NCBI RefSeq assembly: GCF_013393325.1
Contig: NZ_QJRC01000065.1
Location: forward strand, 1 to 64,000
From: Pseudomonas hunanensis
Lineage (GTDB): Bacteria; Pseudomonadota; Gammaproteobacteria; Pseudomonadales; Pseudomonadaceae
Length of the DNA stretch: 64,000 nt
Reading direction: 5' to 3'
Shown here: in pieces, positions 8,661-16,799 of the stretch
How positions within the stretch are numbered: the first letter of the stretch is position 1
Layout: each line of letters begins with the position of its first letter
Notes under the pieces: model-generated
Told to the model about the DNA's origin: nothing
The model's input: only the letters and a program-made list of their open reading frames with translations
Databases searched by the model: none
Program-made: the position numbers and the translations under genes

Positions 8661-9527
8661 CTAGCGATCCTGATCCTCACGCACTTGCACACTCGCGGTC
8701 ATCCCCGCACTCAGGGTCACCCCTTCCGGCACCTGATCCAGGCGAATCCTCACCGGTATCCGCTGGGCCAGCCGCACCCAGTTGAAAGTGGGTTCCACCT
8801 CCGGCAGCAACTGGCTGTCCGGGTTGCTGTTGCGGTCGGTGATGCCGCGGCTGATGCTCTCTACATGCCCCTGCATCGGTTCGCCCGCGCCCATCAGCCA
8901 AACTTTCACCGAGCCCCCTACGCCAATGCGCGGCAGCTTGGTTTCCTCGAAATAGGCCTGGATGTAAAAAGTTGAATCATCCACCAGGGCCATCACCGCT
9001 TGCCCGGTGTTCACGTAGTTGCCTTCGGCCAGACGCAGGTTGGTGATATGCCCGCTGCGCGGTGCCCGCACTTCACTGCGCGCCAGGTTGATCTTGGCCA
9101 CCTGCAACTGCGCCTCAGCCTCGTGTAGCTCGCCACGCGCGATGGCGGCATTGATCTGGGCGTTTTCACGCAACTCGGCACTGATCGCCTCGGGCCCCAG
9201 GGCAGTTCGCCTGGCTGCCTCTCGCTCGCGCAAACGCAGTTGCTGGGCGCGAGTTTCAGTCACGGCGCTGGCCTGGTCGAAAGCAGCCTGGAAACGCTCA
9301 CGGTCGATACTCATCAACAGGTCGCCGGCCTTGACCTGCTGGTTGTCATGCACTTTGAGTTCGCGCACCCAGCCGGACACATCAGGTGCGATTACCACCA
9401 CATCGGCACGCACCCGGGCATCGCGGGTCCATGGGGTAAGCATGTAGTACTGCCACAGCTGGTAGCCGGCCAACACGGCCAAAGCCACCACACACAGGGT
9501 TACCAGAGTACGTACGGCCGCACGCAT
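8661..9527 (-). CDS. HlyD family periplasmic adaptor subunit (AaeA/EmrA-like)
   Basis: Membrane fusion protein of 288 residues with an N-terminal membrane anchor (about residues 5-27) and a split lipoyl-like domain (VSGWVRELKVHDNQQVKAGD and RAPRSGHITNLRLAEGNYV) around a coiled coil rich in Arg, Glu and Ala. It should bridge an inner-membrane transporter to an outer-membrane channel. It is third in an operon behind the FUSC and DUF1656 genes, the AaeB-AaeX-AaeA arrangement. A strong AAGGAG site precedes the ATG. No outer-membrane factor gene is adjacent. Confidence 0.9.
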   Translation of the reverse strand: MRAAVRTLVTLCVVALAVLAGYQLWQYYMLTPWTRDARVRADVVVIAPDVSGWVRELKVHDNQQVKAGDLLMSIDRERFQAAFDQASAVTETRAQQLRLREREAARRTALGPEAISAELRENAQINAAIARGELHEAEAQLQVAKINLARSEVRAPRSGHITNLRLAEGNYVNTGQAVMALVDDSTFYIQAYFEETKLPRIGVGGSVKVWLMGAGEPMQGHVESISRGITDRNSNPDSQLLPEVEPTFNWVRLAQRIPVRIRLDQVPEGVTLSAGMTASVQVREDQDR

Positions 9528-9539
9528 CGAAACACTCCT

Positions 9540-9746
9540 TTATAACGCTCCCAGCAGGCGCACCACCAGGAACAACACACAAACGAACAGCGCCGCGTCG
9601 AACAGCGCTTCGTGCCAGATCCAGCGCCCCAACGGTGTAGCCTGCACCACCAGGCGCAGCAGGCCGGTGAGCAGCAGCGCCAACAACACATAAAGCAGAA
9701 ACGGGCTGAGCAGCACGCCGCCCACTTCCCACTCACGCAACCCCAT
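9540..9746 (-). CDS. DUF1656 small membrane protein (AaeX-like)
   Basis: Protein of 68 residues with two hydrophobic helices (GVLLSPFLLYVLLALLLTGL and a second near 50-65). The ORF is short and sits between FUSC and HlyD family genes, exactly where AaeX/DUF1656 proteins occur. A strong site, GGAGGAAACCC, precedes the ATG at 9746, and the start overlaps the end of the FUSC gene by 14 bases, suggesting translational coupling. Its role in efflux is unknown. Confidence 0.85.
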   Translation of the reverse strand: MGLREWEVGGVLLSPFLLYVLLALLLTGLLRLVVQATPLGRWIWHEALFDAALFVCVLFLVVRLLGAL

Positions 9747-11721
9747 GGGTTTCCTCCTGCCAGCGACACCACTTGCCCCAGCTTTTCTGCAACTGCAGCA
9801 CCGCCCCCTCGGCCAGCCGTAGCGGGTCGCTGGCAGGCAGGCGGCGCAATGCAGCAAGGAACTGTTCACTGGCAGTATCCAGGCGCTGACCACGCCCGGC
9901 AGCCGGCCCTTTGGCCAGCACTGCCTCCACTTGTTGCAGGTACTCACGCTCGGCTAGCCCCAAGGGGGCCTGGGCGACAGCCAGACACATGCGCAGGTGC
10001 ACCAGTTCGTCGCCGATATCCAGCCCGTGCAGGCCATCATCCCAGCGTTTGCGCTGGTCTTCCGGTAATTCGCTGGCATGCCGCGCCAGTTGCATCAGGC
10101 GGTCGGCCATGCGCCCGCCAAACCAGCTGTCGGCCCCGCGCAAATCGCGCCGGGTAAGGCGCACCAAGTCGCTTTGGGTTGCCGCGCGCAAGCGCCGCCC
10201 CAGCCAGGCCGGGTGGCGAAACACCAATAAACGAAAGGCCATGACCGCCGCCGATACCCCCACCAGCATCGCCAGGGCACTGTTCAGCAGGGTCGCCACG
10301 CCGAACTGCATGGCGTTAAGCGGCGACACCAGCACAATGAAGTGCAGGCAGTAAGAGGTGGCGGTGGCCCCGGTACGTGGGTGGGCCATACCCAATGCGC
10401 CCAGAAACAGCGGCACACCCATACCCAGGCAGAGCATGGCGAAGCTGCTCCATTGCGGGAGCAAGATCTGCCCGACCAAAAACGCCGCAGGTATCGCCAA
10501 AAAGATCCCCCGCAGAAAGCTCAGGCCAATTTGCGCACCATTCTCGCGGCTGGCGAACAGGCTGCAGACCACACAGGTCAGCACCAGGCCACCCGGCGCC
10601 GAAGGCCAGGCCGTGGCCAGCCAGAAGCCGCTCATGACCAGAAAGGCCAGCGCGCTACGCGAACCGAACAGCAAGGCCAGCGACCAATCACGGTGTGCAG
10701 CCAGACCCTGGGACACATCCTTGGGTGCCCTGCCAGCCTCCACATCCTCCAGCGCCTGGCTGGCAGCCATGGCGTAATCCAGCAGCAGGGCCATGCGCGC
10801 CAGGCAGAAGTGTTCCGACGGGCTGATCTGCTCATTGTGAGCGGCATCCCAAATGCGCTGGCGTAACAGCAACAGGCTGGGCTGATCGGGTTTGCCCAGC
10901 AGCGTGCGCACCTCCTCCAACCAGGGCGCCAGACGCCCGGCCTCCCGCTCATCCAGTTGCCGCCACTGGCGGCGCACCGAACGGGAGATGCGCAACAGCA
11001 CCATCAGCTTCTGGCTAAGGCCGCGAATGGCACGGGCACGCTGGCGCCCGCGGTTGCCCTCGAACCAGGCATGCTCACGTTGACTGTCGATGGCAACGAT
11101 GCGCCCCAGGCTGTCCAGCAGGCCTTTACGCGCCTCGTCCTCACCACCCAGCATGGCGCTGGCGGCTTGCAGGCCGTTCTGCAAAGCCTGCCGTGCTTGC
11201 CCGCCCAGTTGCTGCTCGACCCGCATGGGCCAGAGCAAGGCACTGCTGGCTGTAGCGCAGAAAATGCCCAGGCAAATCTCGGTGCAACGGGCCACGGCCT
11301 GGTCGAACACCTGCAGCGGGTGGTCGATGGCCGGCAAGGCAATGATCGCCGCGGTGTAGCCGGCCAACACGAAGGCGTAGGCCCAGGCGCTGCGCAACTG
11401 GGTGGACGCGGCGGTACAAAGCGCCAGCCACAAGGCCAGGCTAAGCAGAAACAGGCCAGGTGTCTGCGCGAACAGGCCAATTAACACTACCGACATGACG
11501 GTGCCGACCAAGGTACCCGCAAACCGCGCCAGGCCTTTCTGAACCACCATGCCCGATAGCGGCTGGGCGACGATGAAAGCCGTCATCAGCGCCCAAGCGG
11601 GTTGCTCCAGGCCCCAACGCATCGCCAGCCACAACGCCAGGCCACCACCGAGCAAAGTCTTGATGGCGAACTTGAGGGCGAGGCTGCTGGGGGCGAACAG
11701 GGCCTGAAGGGTGATGGGCAC
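9733..11721 (-). CDS. FUSC family inner-membrane transporter (AaeB-like)
   Basis: Large inner-membrane protein of about 662 residues with two blocks of membrane helices (about residues 20-160 and 365-500), each followed by a cytoplasmic domain, as in the FUSC/AaeB family thought to export aromatic carboxylic acids with an HlyD partner. I favour the GTG at 11721, preceded by AAGGTCC; a TTG at 11766 would add 15 residues without a ribosome site. It is the first gene of the three-gene efflux operon. The substrate is not evident, and no divergent LysR regulator of AaeR type is next to it. Confidence 0.85.
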   Translation of the reverse strand: MPITLQALFAPSSLALKFAIKTLLGGGLALWLAMRWGLEQPAWALMTAFIVAQPLSGMVVQKGLARFAGTLVGTVMSVVLIGLFAQTPGLFLLSLALWLALCTAASTQLRSAWAYAFVLAGYTAAIIALPAIDHPLQVFDQAVARCTEICLGIFCATASSALLWPMRVEQQLGGQARQALQNGLQAASAMLGGEDEARKGLLDSLGRIVAIDSQREHAWFEGNRGRQRARAIRGLSQKLMVLLRISRSVRRQWRQLDEREAGRLAPWLEEVRTLLGKPDQPSLLLLRQRIWDAAHNEQISPSEHFCLARMALLLDYAMAASQALEDVEAGRAPKDVSQGLAAHRDWSLALLFGSRSALAFLVMSGFWLATAWPSAPGGLVLTCVVCSLFASRENGAQIGLSFLRGIFLAIPAAFLVGQILLPQWSSFAMLCLGMGVPLFLGALGMAHPRTGATATSYCLHFIVLVSPLNAMQFGVATLLNSALAMLVGVSAAVMAFRLLVFRHPAWLGRRLRAATQSDLVRLTRRDLRGADSWFGGRMADRLMQLARHASELPEDQRKRWDDGLHGLDIGDELVHLRMCLAVAQAPLGLAEREYLQQVEAVLAKGPAAGRGQRLDTASEQFLAALRRLPASDPLRLAEGAVLQLQKSWGKWCRWQEETHGVA

Positions 11722-11879
11722 GAGGCGGACCTTGCGGGGGAATGGGCTTACTGAAACGATAGACAATGGTGAGCAGGATAAAGTGGAAACGATTAATTAG
11801 CTAGCTAATCATCTAAGCAACCCATCTCAGTCAACCTATGCCGACCCTTTCGCGCACAGGCAACACAAAAATTGCAGGC

Positions 11880-11905
11880 AAAAAAATGGGCGACCGAAGT
11901 CGCCC
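11880..11905 (-). terminator. Rho-independent terminator after the 38-residue peptide gene
   Basis: On the minus strand GGGCGAC-TTCG-GTCGCCC (11905-11888) forms a 7-base stem with a stable UUCG-type tetraloop, followed by A and seven T residues. It lies 32 bases past the stop codon of the small membrane peptide gene. Confidence 0.85.
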
Positions 11906-11937
11906 TAAATGCCTTGCGTGCTCGTATACCCGGAAGG

Positions 11938-12054
11938 TCAGCGCGGCTTGCGCTTTTTCGAGTCCTTCCAGATGAAAATGCCCAGACCGGCAAAGAAAGC
12001 GAACATCAACCCGACCGTTACCACACCGGCGATAACCACGTTGTCGAAGAACAT
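11938..12054 (-). CDS. Small single-helix membrane protein, 38 residues
   Basis: Short reading frame encoding MFFDNVVIAGVVTVGLMFAF followed by FAGLGIFIWKDSKKRKPR. It has one membrane helix (about residues 6-28) and a very basic tail that should face the cytoplasm. The ATG at 12054 is preceded by a strong GGGGAGG site six bases away, and the gene ends before a clear terminator, so it has all the signals of a real single-gene unit. I do not recognise the family. Size and topology resemble accessory peptides of respiratory oxidases or transporters, but nothing nearby names a partner. Confidence 0.7.
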   Translation of the reverse strand: MFFDNVVIAGVVTVGLMFAFFAGLGIFIWKDSKKRKPR

Positions 12055-12190
12055 GCTGGCCTCCCCATTCGTTTGCCGTTGTCCGATGGAGGGCAAGTTA
12101 ACCAATGTGGGGACTGGGAAAATTGATCGGGGTCAATGGTGCCCGGGGCCGGGCACGCGAGGCGGGTGCAGGGTTGACCTGCGTCAAGTT

Positions 12191-12352
12191 TCAGCGCTTC
12201 TTGGGCTTGCCCTTGGGCTTCTTTTTCTTGCTGGTGCTCAACGGCAGGGCCTGCTCGAATGCGTTGCGCATCTCGTTCAGGCGTTTTTCCTTGAGGTCGT
12301 GGACGCGCTTGGCGCGTTCGGCATCGAAATCGATGAGGTTGTCTTGGCTCAT
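12191..12352 (-). CDS. Small lysine-rich hypothetical protein, 53 residues
   Basis: Reading frame of 53 residues starting MSQDNLIDFDAERAKRVHDL and ending in a strongly basic tail (KKKKPKGKPKKR). The middle is charged and probably helical. The ribosome site is weak. The basic tail suggests contact with nucleic acid or ribosomes, which is inference. It lies between two other small minus-strand genes, about 66 bases from the next one upstream. Confidence 0.55.
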   Translation of the reverse strand: MSQDNLIDFDAERAKRVHDLKEKRLNEMRNAFEQALPLSTSKKKKPKGKPKKR

Positions 12353-12418
12353 GGGTGGCTCGACGATCAACTGAGAATTGCATGATGAAGCCAGCGGCAG
12401 GCGCTGACCAGCCCTGCG

Positions 12419-12748
12419 TCAGACTTCGATGTCCACCAGCAACCCCTGCCGTACATGCTCGCCCATCAATGGCGCCACTGGCACGGTGTTGTCGGCGTTG
12501 ACCTCGTCACCCGGTAAGGCGTTGTACCGCTGCTGATCACCCTTTTGCCGACGTTGCTGCTGGCGACGCTGCTCGTCACGCAGCAACAGTGCCTGCTCCT
12601 GCGGGTCGCGCTGCTGCTTGAGGTCGATGGCACTTTCACCGGACGCAGGCTGCGCCGGCACCACAGGCTTGATGTCGGGGGTTGGCTTGACCGGGTCCTG
12701 TTGCGAGGTCACCGGGGCAGCACTGAGCGGGATGATCGGCGGCAGCAT
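12419..12748 (-). CDS. Hypothetical proline- and glutamine-rich protein
   Basis: Protein of 109 residues, rich in Pro in the first third (MLPPIIPLSAAPVTSQQDPV) and in Gln and Arg in the middle (DEQRRQQQRRQKGDQQRYN), probably largely disordered. The ATG at 12748 follows an AGGAGA site. No domain is recognised. It is 63 bases downstream of a lipoprotein gene on the same strand and may share its transcript. Confidence 0.6.
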   Translation of the reverse strand: MLPPIIPLSAAPVTSQQDPVKPTPDIKPVVPAQPASGESAIDLKQQRDPQEQALLLRDEQRRQQQRRQKGDQQRYNALPGDEVNADNTVPVAPLMGEHVRQGLLVDIEV

Positions 12749-12811
12749 GGACGTTCTCCTATGCCCCATGTATCGGCAGGCGTGGGTTTACCTTGATGTT
12801 GTGGGCAACAT

Positions 12812-13507
12812 TTACTCGGCTTCGTCGTCAGGCTCATCGTCGCCTGGCGGGCTGGCTTCGCTCCAAGGCCGCTTGTAAACCTGCTGCCAGACCGCGTCCA
12901 TATGATCACGCAATACTTGCGGCGCGTTTTTCAGCGAGGCGCTGTCCTCGCGCTCGCCACCGACGGGGTCCTCGCCCGCCGGGGTGATCAGCGACTGGCC
13001 GGTAATGGTGTAGCTGGCCTGCCCTTCGCGCATCTCGATGGCGATGTCGTGCGGGTCGATACCGCCACCGCAGAAGGCATGGCTGGCCACGGTCACCTCG
13101 GCTACACCATCCTTGTTCAGGTCGCTGACGTCACTGACGTCATTGTAGAAGTCCACGTCCAGGTCCAGCCCCGGGCACGTGGTTTCCTGCTCGATCTGCC
13201 AACGCGCCTTGAAGGCGTCACTCTCAGCCGTGCGCCCGTACAAGGTGGCCTTGAGCACCACCTTGTCCACTTCCTGTTCGCTTTCCGGGTCGCTGGCCTG
13301 GCCATCGCTGCGGCTCAACACCAGTAGGCCTTCGCCGTCGCGATCACGAAAATGCACGCTCTTGATCGGCGTCTGTACGCCGAGTACCTCAAGCTGCTCC
13401 ATCGGAATGGGGGGCAAGGTCTCGAAGTTTTTCTGCTCGCAGGCGCTCAGCAGCAGCAGGCTGCCCACGGCCATCGAAGCGCTGATCCAGCGATGCTTGG
13501 CAGACAT
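12812..13507 (-). CDS. Hypothetical lipoprotein with an Asp/Asn-rich calcium-like loop
   Basis: Protein of 231 residues with a lipoprotein signal peptide (MSAKHRWISASMAVGSLLLL then SAC, Cys at about residue 23). The mature part has DLNKDGVAEVTV near residue 133, which resembles the calcium loop of FG-GAP/VCBS-type repeats, and an acidic C-terminus (GDDEPDDEAE). Two Cys in TTCPGLDLD and HAFCGGG could form a disulfide. The function is unknown. It is divergent from rapA. Confidence 0.7.
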   Translation of the reverse strand: MSAKHRWISASMAVGSLLLLSACEQKNFETLPPIPMEQLEVLGVQTPIKSVHFRDRDGEGLLVLSRSDGQASDPESEQEVDKVVLKATLYGRTAESDAFKARWQIEQETTCPGLDLDVDFYNDVSDVSDLNKDGVAEVTVASHAFCGGGIDPHDIAIEMREGQASYTITGQSLITPAGEDPVGGEREDSASLKNAPQVLRDHMDAVWQQVYKRPWSEASPPGDDEPDDEAE

Positions 13508-13669
13508 GTTGATGCGAGGCCCTCGTCGGCTGCACGGTGCGAGACGATGAAACGGCTAGACTGACTTACTTCCTGTTGTCGTTCGGCACCTTTCGGTGCG
13601 TTCGCACTTTGGTCTGACCGGCCGATCCGTTAACATAATCGGCTTTTTCATCGCGGGAGTTCAGGCAGT

Positions 13670-16516
13670 ATGGCGCAGCAGTATCAACCGGGGCAACGCT
13701 GGATCAGCGACAGCGAAGCAGAGCTCGGCCTGGGTACCATCCTGGCGCAGGATGGCCGCCTGTTGACCGTGCTCTACCCGGCCACTGGCGACACCCGCCA
13801 GTATTCCCTGCGCAATGCGCCGCTGACCCGCGTGCGCTTCTCGCCAGGTGACCAGATCACCCACTTCGAAGGCTGGAAGCTGACCGTCCGCGAGGTCGAG
13901 GACATCGACGGGCTGATGGTCTACCACGGCCTGGACGGGCAAAACCAGCCGCGTACCCTGCCAGAAACTCAGCTGTCGAACTTCATCCAGTTCCGCCTGG
14001 CCAGCGACCGCCTGTTCGCCGGGCAGATCGACCCGCTGTCGTGGTTCAGCCTGCGCTACAACACCCTGCAGCACACCAGCAAACAGATGCAGTCGGCGCT
14101 GTGGGGCCTGGGCGGCTGCCGCGCACAACCCATCGCCCACCAGTTGCACATCGCCCGTGAAGTCGCCGACCGCAGCGCTCCGCGCGTTTTGCTGGCCGAC
14201 GAAGTGGGCCTGGGCAAAACCATCGAGGCCGGCCTGGTCATTCACCGCCAGCTGCTGTCTGGCCGTGCCAACCGCGTACTGATCCTGGTGCCAGAAAACC
14301 TCCAGCACCAGTGGCTGGTGGAAATGCGCCGGCGCTTCAACCTTCAGGTAGCCCTGTTCGACGCCGAACGCTTCATCGAAAGCGACGCCAGCAACCCGTT
14401 CGAAGACGCCCAGCTGGCGCTGGTAGCGCTGGAGTGGCTGGTCGACGACGAAAAAGCCCAGGACGCGCTGTTTGCCGCTGGCTGGGACCTGATGGTCGTC
14501 GACGAAGCTCACCACCTGGTCTGGCACGAAGACCAGGCCAGCACCGAATACAGCCTGGTCGAGCAACTGGCCCAGGTGATCCCGGGCGTGCTGCTGCTCA
14601 CCGCCACCCCCGAGCAGCTTGGCCAGGACAGCCACTTCGCCCGCCTGCGCCTGCTCGACCCTAACCGTTTCCACGACCTGGCGGCCTTCCGCGCCGAGAG
14701 CGAGCACTATCGCCCGGTCGCCGAAGCGGTACAGGAACTGCTCGACGAAGGCCGCCTGTCGCCCAAGGCCCACGCCACCATCCAGGGCTTCCTGGGTGCC
14801 GAAGGCGAAGCCCTGCTGGCCGCGGTCAACGATGGCGACACCCAGGCCAGCGCGCGTCTGATCCGCGAGCTGCTGGATCGCCACGGCACCGGCCGCGTGC
14901 TGTTCCGTAACACCCGTGCGGCGATTCAGGGCTTCCCCGAGCGCCAGTTGCACCCCTACCCGCTGGCCACACCCGAGCAGTACCGCGACCTGCCAGCCGG
15001 CGAGCACGCCGAGCTGTACCCGGAAGTCGCCTTCCAAGCCCAAGGGGAAGCGGCCGACGACGAGCGCTGGTGGCGTTTCGACCCGCGCGTGGATTGGCTG
15101 ATCGACACCCTGAAGATGCTCAAGCGCACCAAGGTGCTGGTGATCTGCGCCCACGCCGAAACCGCCATGGACCTGGAAGACGCCCTGCGCGTGCGCTCCG
15201 GCATCCCGGCCTCGGTGTTCCACGAAGGCATGAGCATCCTCGAGCGCGACCGCGCCGCTGCCTACTTCGCCGATGAAGAGTTTGGCGCCCAGGTGCTGAT
15301 CTGCTCCGAAATCGGCAGCGAAGGCCGCAACTTCCAGTTCGCTCACCACCTGGTGATGTTCGACCTGCCGGCGCACCCCGACCTGCTCGAACAGCGCATT
15401 GGCCGCCTTGACCGGATCGGCCAGAAGCACACCATCCAGTTGCACATCCCGTATCTGCAGGACAGCCCGCAAGAGCGTCTGTTCCAGTGGTACCACGAAG
15501 GTCTCAACGCCTTCCTCAACACCTGCCCCACCGGCAACGCCCTGCAGCACCAGTTCGGCCCACGCCTGCTGCCGCTGCTCGAGGGTGGCGAAAGCAAGGC
15601 CTGGGATGCCCTGGTGGCCGATGCCCGCGGCGAGCGCGAGCGCCTGGAAGCCGAACTGCACACAGGGCGTGACCGTCTGCTGGAGCTCAACTCCGGCGGT
15701 GCCGGCGAAGGCCAGGCGCTTGTCGAGGACATTCTCGAACAGGACGACCAATTCGCCCTGCCGATCTACATGGAAACCCTGTTCGACGCCTTCGGCATCG
15801 ACAGTGAAGACCATTCCGAGAACGCACTGATCCTCAAACCAAGCGAGAAGATGCTCGATGCCAGCTTCCCGCTGGGCGACGACGAAGGTGTGACCATTAC
15901 CTACGACCGCGCCCAGGCGCTGTCGCGCGAGGATATGCAGTTCCTTACCTGGGAACACCCTATGGTGCAGGGCGGCATGGACCTGGTGCTGTCCGGCTCG
16001 ATGGGCAACACCGCCGTGGCGCTGATCAAGAACAAGGCGCTCAAACCGGGCACCGTGCTGCTGGAATTGCTGTTCGTCAGTGAAGTGGTGGCACCGCGCA
16101 GCCTGCAACTGGGCCGCTACCTGCCGCCGGCGGCATTGCGCTGCCTGCTCGACGCCAACGGCAACGACCTGGCATCGCGCGTGGCCTTCGAAACCCTCAA
16201 CGACCAGCTCGAAAGCGTGCCACGCGCCAGCGCCAACAAGTTCGTCCAGGCCCAACGCGATGTACTGGCCAAGCGCATCAGTGGCGGCGAGGAGAAGATC
16301 CTGCCCATCCACGTCGAGCGCGTTGCCGAAGCCCAGCGCCGTTTGGCGGCGGAGGCAGACGAAGAGTTGGCCCGCCTCGTAGCCCTGCAAGCGGTCAACC
16401 CAAGTGTGCGTGACAGCGAAATCGACGCCCTGCGCAAGCAACGCGAAGATGGCCTGGCAATGCTGGAGAAAGCCGCCCTGCGCCTGGAAGCCATTCGCGT
16501 GCTGGTGGCTGGCTGA
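13670..16516 (+). CDS. rapA: RNA polymerase-associated ATPase RapA (HepA)
   Basis: SWI/SNF-family ATPase of 948 residues that binds RNA polymerase and helps it recycle after termination. The N-terminal Tudor-like region (FVS-type [18 protein letters not shown]) precedes the helicase core: Walker [13 protein letters not shown] near residue 180, the DEAHH box near 281, and motifs V/VI in [15 protein letters not shown] and [13 protein letters not shown] near 545-585. Length and order match E. coli RapA. The ATG at 13670 has GGGAG upstream. It is monocistronic, with a REP pair following. Confidence 0.97.
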   Translation: MAQQYQPGQRWISDSEAELGLGTILAQDGRLLTVLYPATGDTRQYSLRNAPLTRVRFSPGDQITHFEGWKLTVREVEDIDGLMVYHGLDGQNQPRTLPETQLSNFIQFRLASDRLFAGQIDPLSWFSLRYNTLQHTSKQMQSALWGLGGCRAQPIAHQLHIAREVADRSAPRVLLADEVGLGKTIEAGLVIHRQLLSGRANRVLILVPENLQHQWLVEMRRRFNLQVALFDAERFIESDASNPFEDAQLALVALEWLVDDEKAQDALFAAGWDLMVVDEAHHLVWHEDQASTEYSLVEQLAQVIPGVLLLTATPEQLGQDSHFARLRLLDPNRFHDLAAFRAESEHYRPVAEAVQELLDEGRLSPKAHATIQGFLGAEGEALLAAVNDGDTQASARLIRELLDRHGTGRVLFRNTRAAIQGFPERQLHPYPLATPEQYRDLPAGEHAELYPEVAFQAQGEAADDERWWRFDPRVDWLIDTLKMLKRTKVLVICAHAETAMDLEDALRVRSGIPASVFHEGMSILERDRAAAYFADEEFGAQVLICSEIGSEGRNFQFAHHLVMFDLPAHPDLLEQRIGRLDRIGQKHTIQLHIPYLQDSPQERLFQWYHEGLNAFLNTCPTGNALQHQFGPRLLPLLEGGESKAWDALVADARGERERLEAELHTGRDRLLELNSGGAGEGQALVEDILEQDDQFALPIYMETLFDAFGIDSEDHSENALILKPSEKMLDASFPLGDDEGVTITYDRAQALSREDMQFLTWEHPMVQGGMDLVLSGSMGNTAVALIKNKALKPGTVLLELLFVSEVVAPRSLQLGRYLPPAALRCLLDANGNDLASRVAFETLNDQLESVPRASANKFVQAQRDVLAKRISGGEEKILPIHVERVAEAQRRLAAEADEELARLVALQAVNPSVRDSEIDALRKQREDGLAMLEKAALRLEAIRVLVAG

Positions 16517-16540
16517 CACCTTGGTGGCCTGACCAGCGTT

Positions 16541-16630
16541 CTGTAGGAGCAGCCTTTGCTGCGAAAGGGTCATTTGCCTTGCACATTGTTGCGAGGCATC
16601 CGGCCCCTTTGCAGCACAAGGCTCCTACAG
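16541..16630. repeat. REP-type inverted pair after rapA
   Basis: CTGTAGGAGCAGCCTTTGCT (from 16541) and its inverted partner ending AAGGCTCCTACAG at 16630 enclose about 40 bases, the paired-REP layout common in P. putida intergenic DNA. Such elements can act as transcription terminators or gyrase/IHF sites. Confidence 0.75.
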
Positions 16631-16706
16631 CCACATCCCCTTCGTTTCTATGCCCTCTGGCGATTAATCCGATAACCAAATCGTACAAATCAATGTGCCA
16701 TTAGTC

Positions 16707-16730
16707 AGGAAGGCTTAAATACTCCTTCCT
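16707..16730. promoter_or_regulatory. Inverted repeat upstream of the MHYT-GGDEF-EAL gene
   Basis: AGGAAGG (16707-16713) and CCTTCCT (16724-16730) form a perfect 7-base inverted repeat separated by ten AT-rich bases, about 70 bases before the start codon. It could be an operator or a 5' UTR hairpin; there is no direct evidence for either. Confidence 0.35.
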
Positions 16731-16799
16731 ATACTGCCTCTGGACAGTCTGCACAGGGTGGTTGCGCAGACGAGTGAAAACTCGATCAAGAGGCATTCC

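Noticed and set aside
13661..16573. Minus-strand open frame of 970 codons opposite rapA
   Set aside because: It mirrors rapA almost exactly; long antisense frames arise from third-position GC bias in high-GC genes. The translation is low in structure and has no recognisable domain.
16758..16799. Upstream extension of the MHYT-GGDEF-EAL protein
   Set aside because: The added 14 residues have no family counterpart and the ATG at 16800 has a better ribosome site.
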